Source: Amycolatopsis sp. GM8 | Lineage (GTDB): Bacteria; Actinomycetota; Actinomycetes; Mycobacteriales; Pseudonocardiaceae | Direction: 5' to 3' | DNA: 64,000 nt | Assembly (NCBI RefSeq): GCF_021653975.1 | Contig: NZ_JAJKFK010000010.1 | Span: 1 to 64,000 of the forward strand | In this document: positions 8,522 to 16,249 of the stretch, piece by piece | How the letters are laid out: every line of letters begins with the position of its first letter | Position numbering within the stretch: the stretch's first letter is position 1 | Notes under the pieces: model-generated | Told to the model about the DNA's origin: nothing | Databases searched by the model: none | Seen by the model: the letters and a program-made list of their open reading frames with translations, nothing else | Position numbers and translations under genes: made by a program

Positions 8522-10285
8522 CTAATCCGCCACGAGGCCGAGGTGTCGTGCCTTGATCTGGAGCGCGAGGATGCGCGAGAAGTAGCGCGCCATCAGGATG
8601 TTGCCGAGCATGATCCACAGGCCCGGCACGCCCGTGGGGCGCCAGACCGAAGTCAGCTCGCCCTCGTCGTCCAGGCGGTGAATCGACTCGATGCCGTCGG
8701 CGGCGTCTCCGACGACAGCCCGCACGGCCTCCTCCATCGGTCCGTAGCCGGTGGCGAAGACGATCAGGTCGGCGGAGATTTTCTCGCCGTCCGCGAAACT
8801 CATGAACTCCTGGCTCACGGACTCGATCTGCACGCCCTGCTTCACCCGGATCTTGCCGTCCGCGATCAACCGGAGCGCGCCCACGTCGAGGTAGTAGCCG
8901 TTCACGCCGGACAGGTAGCGGGCCATCACACCGCCGCCGTATTCGACCTTGTACTCCGTGCGTTCGAGATCCGCGATGAGGTCGGCATGGGCGTCGCGCC
9001 AGGCACGGTCGTCGGACTGCATCTCGACGAGCAGGTTCCACGGCACCGAGAACATCATCATGTCGGCGTCCGAGATCGGCGGGCCCGCTTCGTCGTACAT
9101 TTCGGCGTACCCCCGTGCGGCAACGTCGCGCCGCACGGGGAGCGTTGTCGACCGTTGCACCAGCGTCACCTCCGCGCCCTGCTCGCACAGGTCCTGCGCG
9201 ATGTCGTGCGCACTCGTGCCCGCGCCGACCACGATGGCCCGCTTGCCTCGCCAATCCCGCGCGCCGGCGAACGCCGACGAGTGCGAGACGACTCCCTCGA
9301 ACTCGGCCAGGCCGGGAATATCCGGGATGTGGGCCGCCCCGTTCAGGCCGGTGGCGACCACCACGTCACGCGGGTGCAGGACGCGCCTGGCGCCGTCGCG
9401 GGTGACCTCGACCGTCCATTGCCCGGTGTCGCCGCGGGAGATCCGGGTGTCCGCACACCCGGTCCACACGTTGAGATCCATGGAGTCCACATAGGACTCT
9501 AGCCAGCCGGCGAACTTGGTCCGTGGCATGAAGACCGGCCACGTCGCCGGGTAGTCGAGGTAGGGCAGCCGGTTCACCCAGATCGGGTCGTGCAACGTCA
9601 GGCTCGGGTACCGCTTGCGCCAGTTGTCGCCCACTCGCTGGTTGGACTCCAGTACCAGTGTGGGGACGCCGAGCACCTTCAACCGTGCGGCCAGCGACAG
9701 CCCTGCCTGGCCCGCGCCGATGATCACGACATCCGGGTTCCCGTCCGCGAAATCCACCTCGGCGCGCCGGGCGGCGTCCCACCAGCTGTCCCGCCCTTCG
9801 ACGGCGACCGGCTCCAGTCCGAGCGGCCGGTGGACTCCGACGGGCTCGGGCACGCCGGTGAAACCGTCGACCTGTGTGAGCAGTGTCCAGGCCCGCCACC
9901 TGCCCTCGCTTTCGAATAGGCGCACGAAACCACGGCCCTTGACGTCGTGCGTGACGAAGGTGAAGAACCCGGAAATGGTAGTCGGCCCGTCGCCCTCGGC
10001 AACGGTCACACCGGCGCCGAGATCGACGGCGAACGATCCCCAATGGCCGGTCTGGTGGCCTTCGAGCGCCCTGGTGATCTCCGTGGCGCCGGCGAAAGTC
10101 CGGATATCCCAGCTCAGCGTCAACAGATCCCGCCACCAGGCGTCCTCGACGAACAGTGAGTCCACCGGGTCGCCACCATCGGAGCTCACACTATCGGCGA
10201 AGCGTTGCAGCCAGCTCTCGAGCTTCGCGGCCGCGGTGCGCTCGTCCAGGGCTTCCCCCAACCCGGCAGGCATCTCCAACGCCAT
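8522..10285 (-). CDS. Flavin-containing monooxygenase with N-terminal NTF2-like domain
   Basis: A 587-residue protein. Residues 1 to about 160 form an NTF2-like domain and the rest is a class B flavoprotein monooxygenase. The FAD motif IGAGQAGLSLAARL is near residue 190, the FMO fingerprint appears as FEGVVSHSSAF, the NADPH motif VVGAGTSAHDIAQ follows, and ATGYGPM closes the fold. The start at 10285 has GAGAGGA 6-7 bases upstream. It heads the leftward operon to 1528, with operator copy A 45 bases upstream. It probably oxygenates a ketone, aldehyde or heteroatom; the NTF2 domain's job is unknown. Confidence 0.85.
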   Translation of the reverse strand: MALEMPAGLGEALDERTAAAKLESWLQRFADSVSSDGGDPVDSLFVEDAWWRDLLTLSWDIRTFAGATEITRALEGHQTGHWGSFAVDLGAGVTVAEGDGPTTISGFFTFVTHDVKGRGFVRLFESEGRWRAWTLLTQVDGFTGVPEPVGVHRPLGLEPVAVEGRDSWWDAARRAEVDFADGNPDVVIIGAGQAGLSLAARLKVLGVPTLVLESNQRVGDNWRKRYPSLTLHDPIWVNRLPYLDYPATWPVFMPRTKFAGWLESYVDSMDLNVWTGCADTRISRGDTGQWTVEVTRDGARRVLHPRDVVVATGLNGAAHIPDIPGLAEFEGVVSHSSAFAGARDWRGKRAIVVGAGTSAHDIAQDLCEQGAEVTLVQRSTTLPVRRDVAARGYAEMYDEAGPPISDADMMMFSVPWNLLVEMQSDDRAWRDAHADLIADLERTEYKVEYGGGVMARYLSGVNGYYLDVGALRLIADGKIRVKQGVQIESVSQEFMSFADGEKISADLIVFATGYGPMEEAVRAVVGDAADGIESIHRLDDEGELTSVWRPTGVPGLWIMLGNILMARYFSRILALQIKARHLGLVAD

Positions 10286-10329
10286 CACGTTTCCTCTCAC
10301 CATCTCGCGGCACTGCGACGTGATGCAGA

Positions 10330-10358
10330 CTATATCGAACTAAAAGCGTACGCAATAT
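10330..10358. promoter_or_regulatory. Shared operator, copy A (divergent promoter)
   Basis: Arms CTATATCGAAC and GTACGCAATAT are separated by 7 bases. The site sits between the divergent monooxygenase (start 10285) and hydrolase (start 10452) genes. It is one of seven matches in this window to arms CTATAWCGWAC and GTACGYWATAG. It is probably bound by the TetR protein encoded at 21281 (inference). Confidence 0.7.
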
Positions 10359-10451
10359 GCGACCGACGCCGCTGGCCGAGCTATTGCGTACGGTTCGCGT
10401 CTGGTATAGGTTTCGCCGAAGTGCCGCAGGTCACAGTGGACAGGAGAGCAA

Positions 10452-11357
10452 GTGAGCGTTCAGGTCGAGCATCACCAGGCGGTCGTCAACGGCCTGCGTA
10501 TCCATTACGTCACGGCGGGATCCGGATATCCACTGGTCCTCACGCACGGCTGGCCACAGAGCTGGTATGCGTGGCGGAAGGTGATCCCGGCACTCGCCGA
10601 GAAGTACCAGATCATCGCCCCCGACCTGCGAGGGCTGGGGGACTCGGAGAAGCCCGCCAGCGGCTACGCCAAGCGCACCATCGCCACTGACGTGAGCGCG
10701 TTGGTCCGCCACCTCGGCCTCACCGAGGTCGGCGCGGTCGGCCACGACTGGGGCGGGGCCGTCGCATTCTACTTCGCCTACGACAATCCGGATCTCGTGC
10801 GACGGCTGATGGTGCTGGACATGGTTCCGAACGGTTTCCGCGCCGGAGAGCCCGTCCCGCTCGAATACGCGGTCGGGCTCAACCACATGTTCTTTCTCGG
10901 CGGGCAGCCGGACGTCGCGACGATGCTGATCTCGCAGAACGTGGACGGATATCTCCGCCGGTTCCTGTCGTCGCTCGACCTCAACTACAGCCCGAACGTG
11001 TTCGACGAGAGTGAAATCGCCGAGTACGTGCGCGTGCATTCACTTCCCGGTTCGATTCGCGCGGGATGCCAGTGGTATGCCGCGGGTCTGCGGGAAGATG
11101 CCGAGAACATCGTCAACCTGGACCACAAGCTCGCGATCCCCGTGAGCGCCTGGGGTGCGTCGCATTGTCTCGGTGACGTCCGGAGCGCCTGGGAGCGAGT
11201 TGCCGATCACGTCGAAGGCGGAGTGATCGAGCAGTGTGGTCATTTCATCGCCGAGGAGAAACCGCGGGTTCTCCTGGAGAAAATCACCCAATTCTTCGCG
11301 CGGCTGGCCGACGCTTCCCCGAACTCACATGTTCCGGCAGAGATTTCGGCCCGGTAA
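10452..11357 (+). CDS. Alpha/beta hydrolase, epoxide-hydrolase-like
   Basis: A 301-residue alpha/beta hydrolase. THGWPQSWYAWR carries the HGxP oxyanion motif and GHDWGGAVAF carries an aspartate nucleophile instead of serine, the pattern of epoxide hydrolases and haloalkane or fluoroacetate dehalogenases. EQCGHFIAEE holds the catalytic histidine. The GTG at 10452 follows a GGAGAG ribosome site. Operator copy A lies 94 bases upstream. Within this pathway epoxide opening is plausible, but hydrolytic dehalogenation or lactone cleavage cannot be excluded. Confidence 0.8.
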   Translation: MSVQVEHHQAVVNGLRIHYVTAGSGYPLVLTHGWPQSWYAWRKVIPALAEKYQIIAPDLRGLGDSEKPASGYAKRTIATDVSALVRHLGLTEVGAVGHDWGGAVAFYFAYDNPDLVRRLMVLDMVPNGFRAGEPVPLEYAVGLNHMFFLGGQPDVATMLISQNVDGYLRRFLSSLDLNYSPNVFDESEIAEYVRVHSLPGSIRAGCQWYAAGLREDAENIVNLDHKLAIPVSAWGASHCLGDVRSAWERVADHVEGGVIEQCGHFIAEEKPRVLLEKITQFFARLADASPNSHVPAEISAR

Positions 11358-11381
11358 GCACAATTCCCGAACGGAGACCTC

Positions 11382-12215
11382 ATGAACAGATTCGCCGGAC
11401 AGGTGGCATTGATCACCGGAGCGGCCCGTGGCCAGGGTCACGAACACGCCATTCAGCTGGCGACCGAAGGCGCGGATGTCATCGCGATCGACGTACCGCG
11501 AGAGACGGTGGGGCTGTCGTATCCGACGGGAACGGCCGAGGAACTGGCAGAAACGGTGAGCGCCGTCGAGAAACTCGGACGACGAGCGATCGGCATCGAG
11601 GCGGATGTGCGAGACCTCGGTCGGCTCGAAACCGAGGTCACGAAGGCGGTGTCGGAACTCGGGCACCTCGACGTCATCTGTGCGAATGCCGGGATCTCCA
11701 CCGGCCCAGCTCCCGCTCACGAGATTTCCACGGCGTCCTGGACCCAGATGATCGACATCAACCTCACCGGCGTGTGGCACACCATCAAAGCCGGCCTGCC
11801 GCACATGCTGGCGGGCGGTCGCGGCGGGTCGATCGTCATCATCAGCTCGGCCGCCGGGCTCAAGGGATATCCGGGTATCGCCCACTACGTCTCGGCGAAA
11901 CACGGTCTGGTCGGCCTCATGCGGTCACTGGCCAACGAACTCGGGCCCTCAGGGGTACGGGTCAATTCGATCCACCCGACCCAGGTCGACACGCCGATGA
12001 TCCAGAACGAAGGGACTTACCGGTTCTTCCGTCCCGACCTCGAACAGCCGACCCGGGAGGACTTCGAACCCGCGTCGGCGGCCCTCAATCTGCTCCCGGT
12101 GCCCTGGGTCGAGCCGGTCGACGTTTCCAAGGCCGTGCTCTTCCTCGCCAGTTCGGACGCGCGGTACATCACCGGCGCCACCCTGCCGGTCGACGCGGGT
12201 AGCACGATCAAGTAG
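11382..12215 (+). CDS. Mycofactocin-coupled type SDR oxidoreductase
   Basis: A 277-residue short-chain dehydrogenase. The cofactor motif is TGAARGQGHEHA, followed by the insert typical of mycofactocin-dependent SDRs (long loop after DVP, then ETV...VEKLGRR and EADVRD). The catalytic YVSAK is present. These enzymes carry non-exchangeable NAD and pass electrons to mycofactocin; carveol dehydrogenase is a known relative. It follows the hydrolase gene after 24 bases and ends at a strong hairpin. It probably oxidises an alcohol produced earlier in the pathway. Confidence 0.85.
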   Translation: MNRFAGQVALITGAARGQGHEHAIQLATEGADVIAIDVPRETVGLSYPTGTAEELAETVSAVEKLGRRAIGIEADVRDLGRLETEVTKAVSELGHLDVICANAGISTGPAPAHEISTASWTQMIDINLTGVWHTIKAGLPHMLAGGRGGSIVIISSAAGLKGYPGIAHYVSAKHGLVGLMRSLANELGPSGVRVNSIHPTQVDTPMIQNEGTYRFFRPDLEQPTREDFEPASAALNLLPVPWVEPVDVSKAVLFLASSDARYITGATLPVDAGSTIK

Positions 12216-12226
12216 GTCACAAAGAG

Positions 12227-12263
12227 AGAGCCCGTATCGCGCGGTTGGCGCGATACGGGCTCT
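12227..12263. terminator. Bidirectional terminator-like hairpin
   Basis: A perfect 15-bp stem (GAGCCCGTATCGCGC, 12228-12242, pairing with 12248-12262) with a 5-base loop, extended by an A-T pair. It lies between the convergent SDR and ABC substrate-binding genes, so it can stop transcription from both sides. There is no long T-tract. Confidence 0.8.
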
Positions 12264-12278
12264 TGCGCGTTCCGGATC

Positions 12279-13433
12279 TCAGTTGACAAGCCATAGCTTC
12301 TTGAACTCTGCCTCGTAGTCTTGTGGGTAGACGGGAATGGGATCGGTAGAGGTGATGTTCTCCGGCGTGAACACGGGGACCGGGTAGTGGTCGCCCACAT
12401 AGGGCTTACCGCTCTCGAGGGCTCGCAGCGAGGTGTCGACGAGGATCGACGCGGTCATTCCCTGCGGGACACCGAGCCAGAAAGCGTTTTCGCCCTTCTT
12501 CAGCTCAGAGAGGTTGGAGGGAATCGGGATCGCGCCACCGATCTGGACGTCGACACCGGCCACCTTGAGGGCGGGCTCGATCCCGATCGCCAGGTCGCCC
12601 AACGTGAAATAGACGAAGTTGCGCGACCGGTCCGACTGCAGGTTCGAGACAACGGCGTTGGTGACCGACGGCGAACCGACGTCGGTGAACGGGACTTCCA
12701 TGTAGGAGACGCTGCAGTCCACGCATTTCTGCGACACGACGCTCTTCATGGTGTCGGCCTCGACCCGCAGGGCTTCGGCGTCGGCGAGTCCGACCACCAG
12801 CGTTTTGCCTTGACACTTCGTCGTCTGCATGAAGGTGTAGGCGGCCAGTTCACCGATCTTCTTGTAGAGGTCTCCGCCGGCGGCCGTGGCACCGAACCCT
12901 GGAACCGATTCCGGGGTTTCGGTTTCCGAGCCCAGAATGAACAGTACCCCGCGATCTTTCGCCGCCTTGATGGGCGCCAGCACAGCCGCTTCCGGGACGC
13001 CGTCCACGGCGACGACATCGGAATGGTTGACCGCGTCCAGTGCCTTGCGGTTGAGGTCCTCGATGCTGCCGTCGTACACGACACTCTTTCCGGTCCAGCC
13101 GACGGTCGCCGCGATCTCCTCGAGCCGCTTTCCCAGCGCGACCGAGGATGGGCTCTGCTGGCCGACCCGGGTGATCGTCAGCCCTTTGGCAGGGGGCTTG
13201 CTGAGCGGGGTGAGCTCGGGCGGGAGCGCGTTGGGCAACAGGCCGGTTTTGCCCAGGTACGCGGTCGCCGCGGCCATGCATTGCTGTTGTGCCGCCGACA
13301 GTTCCCCGCCGGACGCGGAATTGTGCCGGTCGCCGGTCGTGCTGCACCCGGCCGCCGTGACAGCCGTGAGTGCGACGGTCAGTCCGGTCAAGAGGAGTTT
13401 CCGTAATGGGCCGGAAGAGCGATGTGAGGGCAT
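12279..13433 (-). CDS. ABC transporter substrate-binding lipoprotein (RbsB-like)
   Basis: A 384-residue secreted binding protein. The N-terminus has basic residues, a hydrophobic stretch and the lipobox TAAGC with cysteine near residue 30, so it should be membrane-anchored. The body is of the Peripla_BP_4 (ribose-binding) type, for example GVLFILGSETETPES and LGVPQGMTASILVDTSLRAL. GAAAGG precedes the ATG at 13433. It is the last gene of the importer operon starting at 16056. Its place among CoA-pathway genes suggests the ligand is the pathway substrate, not a sugar (inference). Confidence 0.85.
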   Translation of the reverse strand: MPSHRSSGPLRKLLLTGLTVALTAVTAAGCSTTGDRHNSASGGELSAAQQQCMAAATAYLGKTGLLPNALPPELTPLSKPPAKGLTITRVGQQSPSSVALGKRLEEIAATVGWTGKSVVYDGSIEDLNRKALDAVNHSDVVAVDGVPEAAVLAPIKAAKDRGVLFILGSETETPESVPGFGATAAGGDLYKKIGELAAYTFMQTTKCQGKTLVVGLADAEALRVEADTMKSVVSQKCVDCSVSYMEVPFTDVGSPSVTNAVVSNLQSDRSRNFVYFTLGDLAIGIEPALKVAGVDVQIGGAIPIPSNLSELKKGENAFWLGVPQGMTASILVDTSLRALESGKPYVGDHYPVPVFTPENITSTDPIPVYPQDYEAEFKKLWLVN

Positions 13434-13466
13434 GGGAAAACCTTTCTCTGTTCAGCGCGGTCGAGA

Positions 13467-14507
13467 TCACCGGGTCCCGCGCTGGCGAATGGCTCGTGCC
13501 GTGATACCCACGGCGACGATCAGAACCAGTCCTTCCACCAGATCCTTGATCCAGGGCAGGTCGGGGAGCTGGAGCTCGAGGCCCTTGACGGCGATCGCCA
13601 GCAGGTAGAGGGCGACGATGGTGCCGCGGACATTGAACCGGCCTGGGATGACCTGGGTGCTGCCGAGGAACGTCGCCGCGAAGGCGGGGAGCAGATAGGC
13701 GGCACCGGCGCCGAAGGACGCCGATCCCAGCTGCATGGTGAGCACCACGCCGGCCACTGCCGCCAATGTGCCGGCGATCATGAGTGAGATCGCCTGCACC
13801 CGCACCACCTTGACGCCGGCGAGCTTCGCGGCCTGGGCGTTCGACCCGACGGCATAGAGATAGCGGCCGAACGGGGTGTGCTCCAGAACGAACCACAGCA
13901 CCAGAGCCACCGCCGCGAGGTAGTAGACGGTGATGGGAATGGTGGCGATCGTCGCCGTTCCGGCGTCGGTGAAACTCGCGGGCACCTTGTCGAGGAGAGC
14001 GGATTTGCCGTCGGCGACCCAGAACACCCCGGCTGCGAGGACCGAAGACATGCCGAGCGTCGCGACGATCGGCTGGACGCCCAGGCGGATGATGATCGCG
14101 GCGTTCACCATCCCGATCAGCGCGCCCGCCGCCACGGTCAGGAGGACGGCAACCGGCCACGGCAGGTCCGTCTTGGTCAGGAGCGCCCCGAGGAGACCGA
14201 TCGAGAAGGTCATGTTGGCGGCCAGGGAGATGTCGAACATGCCGGCAGCCATCGATACCGCGACGCCGAGGGTGAGGATCCCGGAGATGCTGGCACTGCT
14301 CGCGATCACTCGCGCGTTGCTGGCGGTTCCGAACGTGTCGGGCAACAGCACCGTGAAGACGAGCACGAGAATGACGGCCAGATAGAGACCGGAATACGTG
14401 TCCAGGCGCAAGGACGTCAGCAATCCGGCGGACTTCGTTCTCGGCGGACTGGGGGTCGGTGTGGCGTTGCCGGTCGGCAGTTTCGAAGTTCGGCTGCTAG
14501 AGGTCAT
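13467..14507 (-). CDS. ABC transporter permease (RbsC-like)
   Basis: A 346-residue, strongly hydrophobic protein of the branched-chain/monosaccharide permease family, with about 8-10 membrane segments. Typical stretches are GILTLGVAVSMAAGMFDISL, YAVGSNAQAAKLAGVKV (the cytoplasmic coupling region) and GSTQVIPGRFNVRGTIVA. Its start lies inside the 3-prime end of the ATPase gene, an 11-base overlap, and the binding-protein gene follows after 33 bases. It forms the membrane pore of the importer. Confidence 0.87.
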   Translation of the reverse strand: MTSSSRTSKLPTGNATPTPSPPRTKSAGLLTSLRLDTYSGLYLAVILVLVFTVLLPDTFGTASNARVIASSASISGILTLGVAVSMAAGMFDISLAANMTFSIGLLGALLTKTDLPWPVAVLLTVAAGALIGMVNAAIIIRLGVQPIVATLGMSSVLAAGVFWVADGKSALLDKVPASFTDAGTATIATIPITVYYLAAVALVLWFVLEHTPFGRYLYAVGSNAQAAKLAGVKVVRVQAISLMIAGTLAAVAGVVLTMQLGSASFGAGAAYLLPAFAATFLGSTQVIPGRFNVRGTIVALYLLAIAVKGLELQLPDLPWIKDLVEGLVLIVAVGITARAIRQRGTR

Positions 14508-16056
14508 TGCCCGCTGCTCCTTCGGTGTCCTTTTCGGAATCGAGCCCCAGACTCGACCGGACCAGGCGCCGGCTCTGGATCCCGGCGCCGCGGAACTCGG
14601 TCACGACCCGCCCGTACCGGAGCACGATCACCCGATCACAAAGACGTTCGAGTTCGGTCTCGTCGGAGGAACACACCAGTACCGCCGCCCCCTGGCTCGC
14701 CGCCGTATCGATCAGGTGGTGGATCTCCGCCTTCGCGACCACGTCGACACCCTGGGTGGGCTCGTCGAGCAACAGGACACCGGGATCGGTTTGGAGGCAT
14801 TTGCCCAAGACGACCTTCTGCTGATTGCCACCGGAAAGGGTCTCGATCGGGGCTTCCAGCGAAGGTGCTTTGAGCGAAACTCTCGTGCCGATCTTCGCGG
14901 CCTGACGCCGGTCTTCCCCCGGGTGGATACGGCCGTGCCGGACCAGCCACCTGACGGTGGTGAGATTCATGTTTTCGCGTACGTTGAGGCCGGCCACAAG
15001 GCCGTCACGCAGCCGGTTCGCGGGGACCAATGCCAAGCCGAGGGCGAAGGCTTTGTCCGGGCGCGCGCCAGGGAGTTCGCGGCCCCGAACGGTCACGCGA
15101 CCTTCGCGGGGCCGGGTTCCGAAGATCAGGGAGCACAGCTCTTCGCGACCGGAGCCGGCGATACCCGCGACGCCCACAATCTCGCCCGACCCGACGTGCA
15201 GGTCCAAGCCGGCGATTTCGGCGCCGTTGAGCTTTTCCAGCGACAGCAGCCGTTCTCCGGGCGCGGACTTCGGCTCCAGCTTGGGCCTTTCGGGCGCGTC
15301 GACCACACCGCCGGTCATCAAGTCCACCAGTGAGCGCAGGTCGAGATCCGAGCAGCGCTCGGTGGCCACCCGATGTCCGTCGACCAATACGGACACCCGG
15401 TCCGCGATCTCGAAGATTTCCTCCAGGTGGTGCGAAACGTAGAGCACGCCGACGCCTTGTCGGCGTACGGCATTGATGATCGAGAGCAGACGTCGGACGT
15501 CGCTCTTCGACATGGTCGCCGTCGGCTCATCCAGCACCAGCACCGACATCTCGCCGCGAGCGCTCTGCAGCGCCCGGGCGATCGCTACCGCGGTCCGTTC
15601 GACCGGGTGCAACTCGTCCACCGTCCGGCGGACGTCAAGCTCATGACCCACCGCGCTGAGCGCGGCCGCGGCCGCCTCCCGTTGCCGGCGCCAGGCGATC
15701 CGGGCGCCGAAACCGGTGGTGTATCCGTGACCCAGCGCGAGGTTGTCCACAACGGAAAGAGCAGGCACCAGGCCGAGATCCTGGTGTACGAACCGGACGC
15801 CCGCCTGATGGATGTCTTCGGGGTCGCCCAATGTCCGCGGCCGGCCGTCGACGACCACGCCGGCGCCGGGGTCCGCTTTGTAGAAGCCCGCCAGAATCTT
15901 GATCAGCGTGGACTTGCCGGATCCGTTCTGGCCCATGAGTGCGTGCACCTCGCCCGGCGCGATGCGCATCGAGACGTCATGAAGGACACGGGTGCCTTCG
16001 AATGTCTTGGACACGGCGCTGAGCTCGAGCCGCGGCTTTCCTGCTGGTGCATTCAC
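14497..16056 (-). CDS. ABC transporter ATP-binding protein, double ATPase (RbsA-like)
   Basis: A 519-residue protein with two fused ATPase domains, as in RbsA/MglA importers. Domain 1 has Walker A GQNGSGKS and Walker B VLDEPTATMS. Domain 2 has a degenerate Walker A (GIAGSGREE), the signature LSGGNQQKV and LLLDEPTQGVD. The GTG at 16056 is chosen because GGAGG ends 5 bases upstream; the adjacent ATG at 16059 would be only 2 bases away. It is the first gene of the importer operon, with operator copy B 118 bases upstream. Confidence 0.87.
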   Translation of the reverse strand: MNAPAGKPRLELSAVSKTFEGTRVLHDVSMRIAPGEVHALMGQNGSGKSTLIKILAGFYKADPGAGVVVDGRPRTLGDPEDIHQAGVRFVHQDLGLVPALSVVDNLALGHGYTTGFGARIAWRRQREAAAAALSAVGHELDVRRTVDELHPVERTAVAIARALQSARGEMSVLVLDEPTATMSKSDVRRLLSIINAVRRQGVGVLYVSHHLEEIFEIADRVSVLVDGHRVATERCSDLDLRSLVDLMTGGVVDAPERPKLEPKSAPGERLLSLEKLNGAEIAGLDLHVGSGEIVGVAGIAGSGREELCSLIFGTRPREGRVTVRGRELPGARPDKAFALGLALVPANRLRDGLVAGLNVRENMNLTTVRWLVRHGRIHPGEDRRQAAKIGTRVSLKAPSLEAPIETLSGGNQQKVVLGKCLQTDPGVLLLDEPTQGVDVVAKAEIHHLIDTAASQGAAVLVCSSDETELERLCDRVIVLRYGRVVTEFRGAGIQSRRLVRSSLGLDSEKDTEGAAGNDL

Positions 16057-16173
16057 CATTGCCTCCTGCCGGCATCGATTCCTGCTCATGAAGCAGGAGT
16101 CAGCAGCACTGATCGCCAACTGCCCGGAGGACCACAGGTGAGCACGTTCGCGGCGCTGCGACGTCGGTACACA

Positions 16174-16202
16174 TTATAACGAACGATGTGCGTACGCAAT
16201 AG
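16174..16202. promoter_or_regulatory. Shared operator, copy B (importer promoter)
   Basis: Arms TTATAACGAAC and GTACGCAATAG are separated by 7 bases. The site lies in the 193-base gap between the end of the Baeyer-Villiger gene and the importer ATPase start, so it can only serve the leftward importer operon. Confidence 0.68.
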
Positions 16203-16249
16203 GTGGTGGTGTCTGCCAATGACTTTTCTCGGCCTGAAAAGAAAAACCC

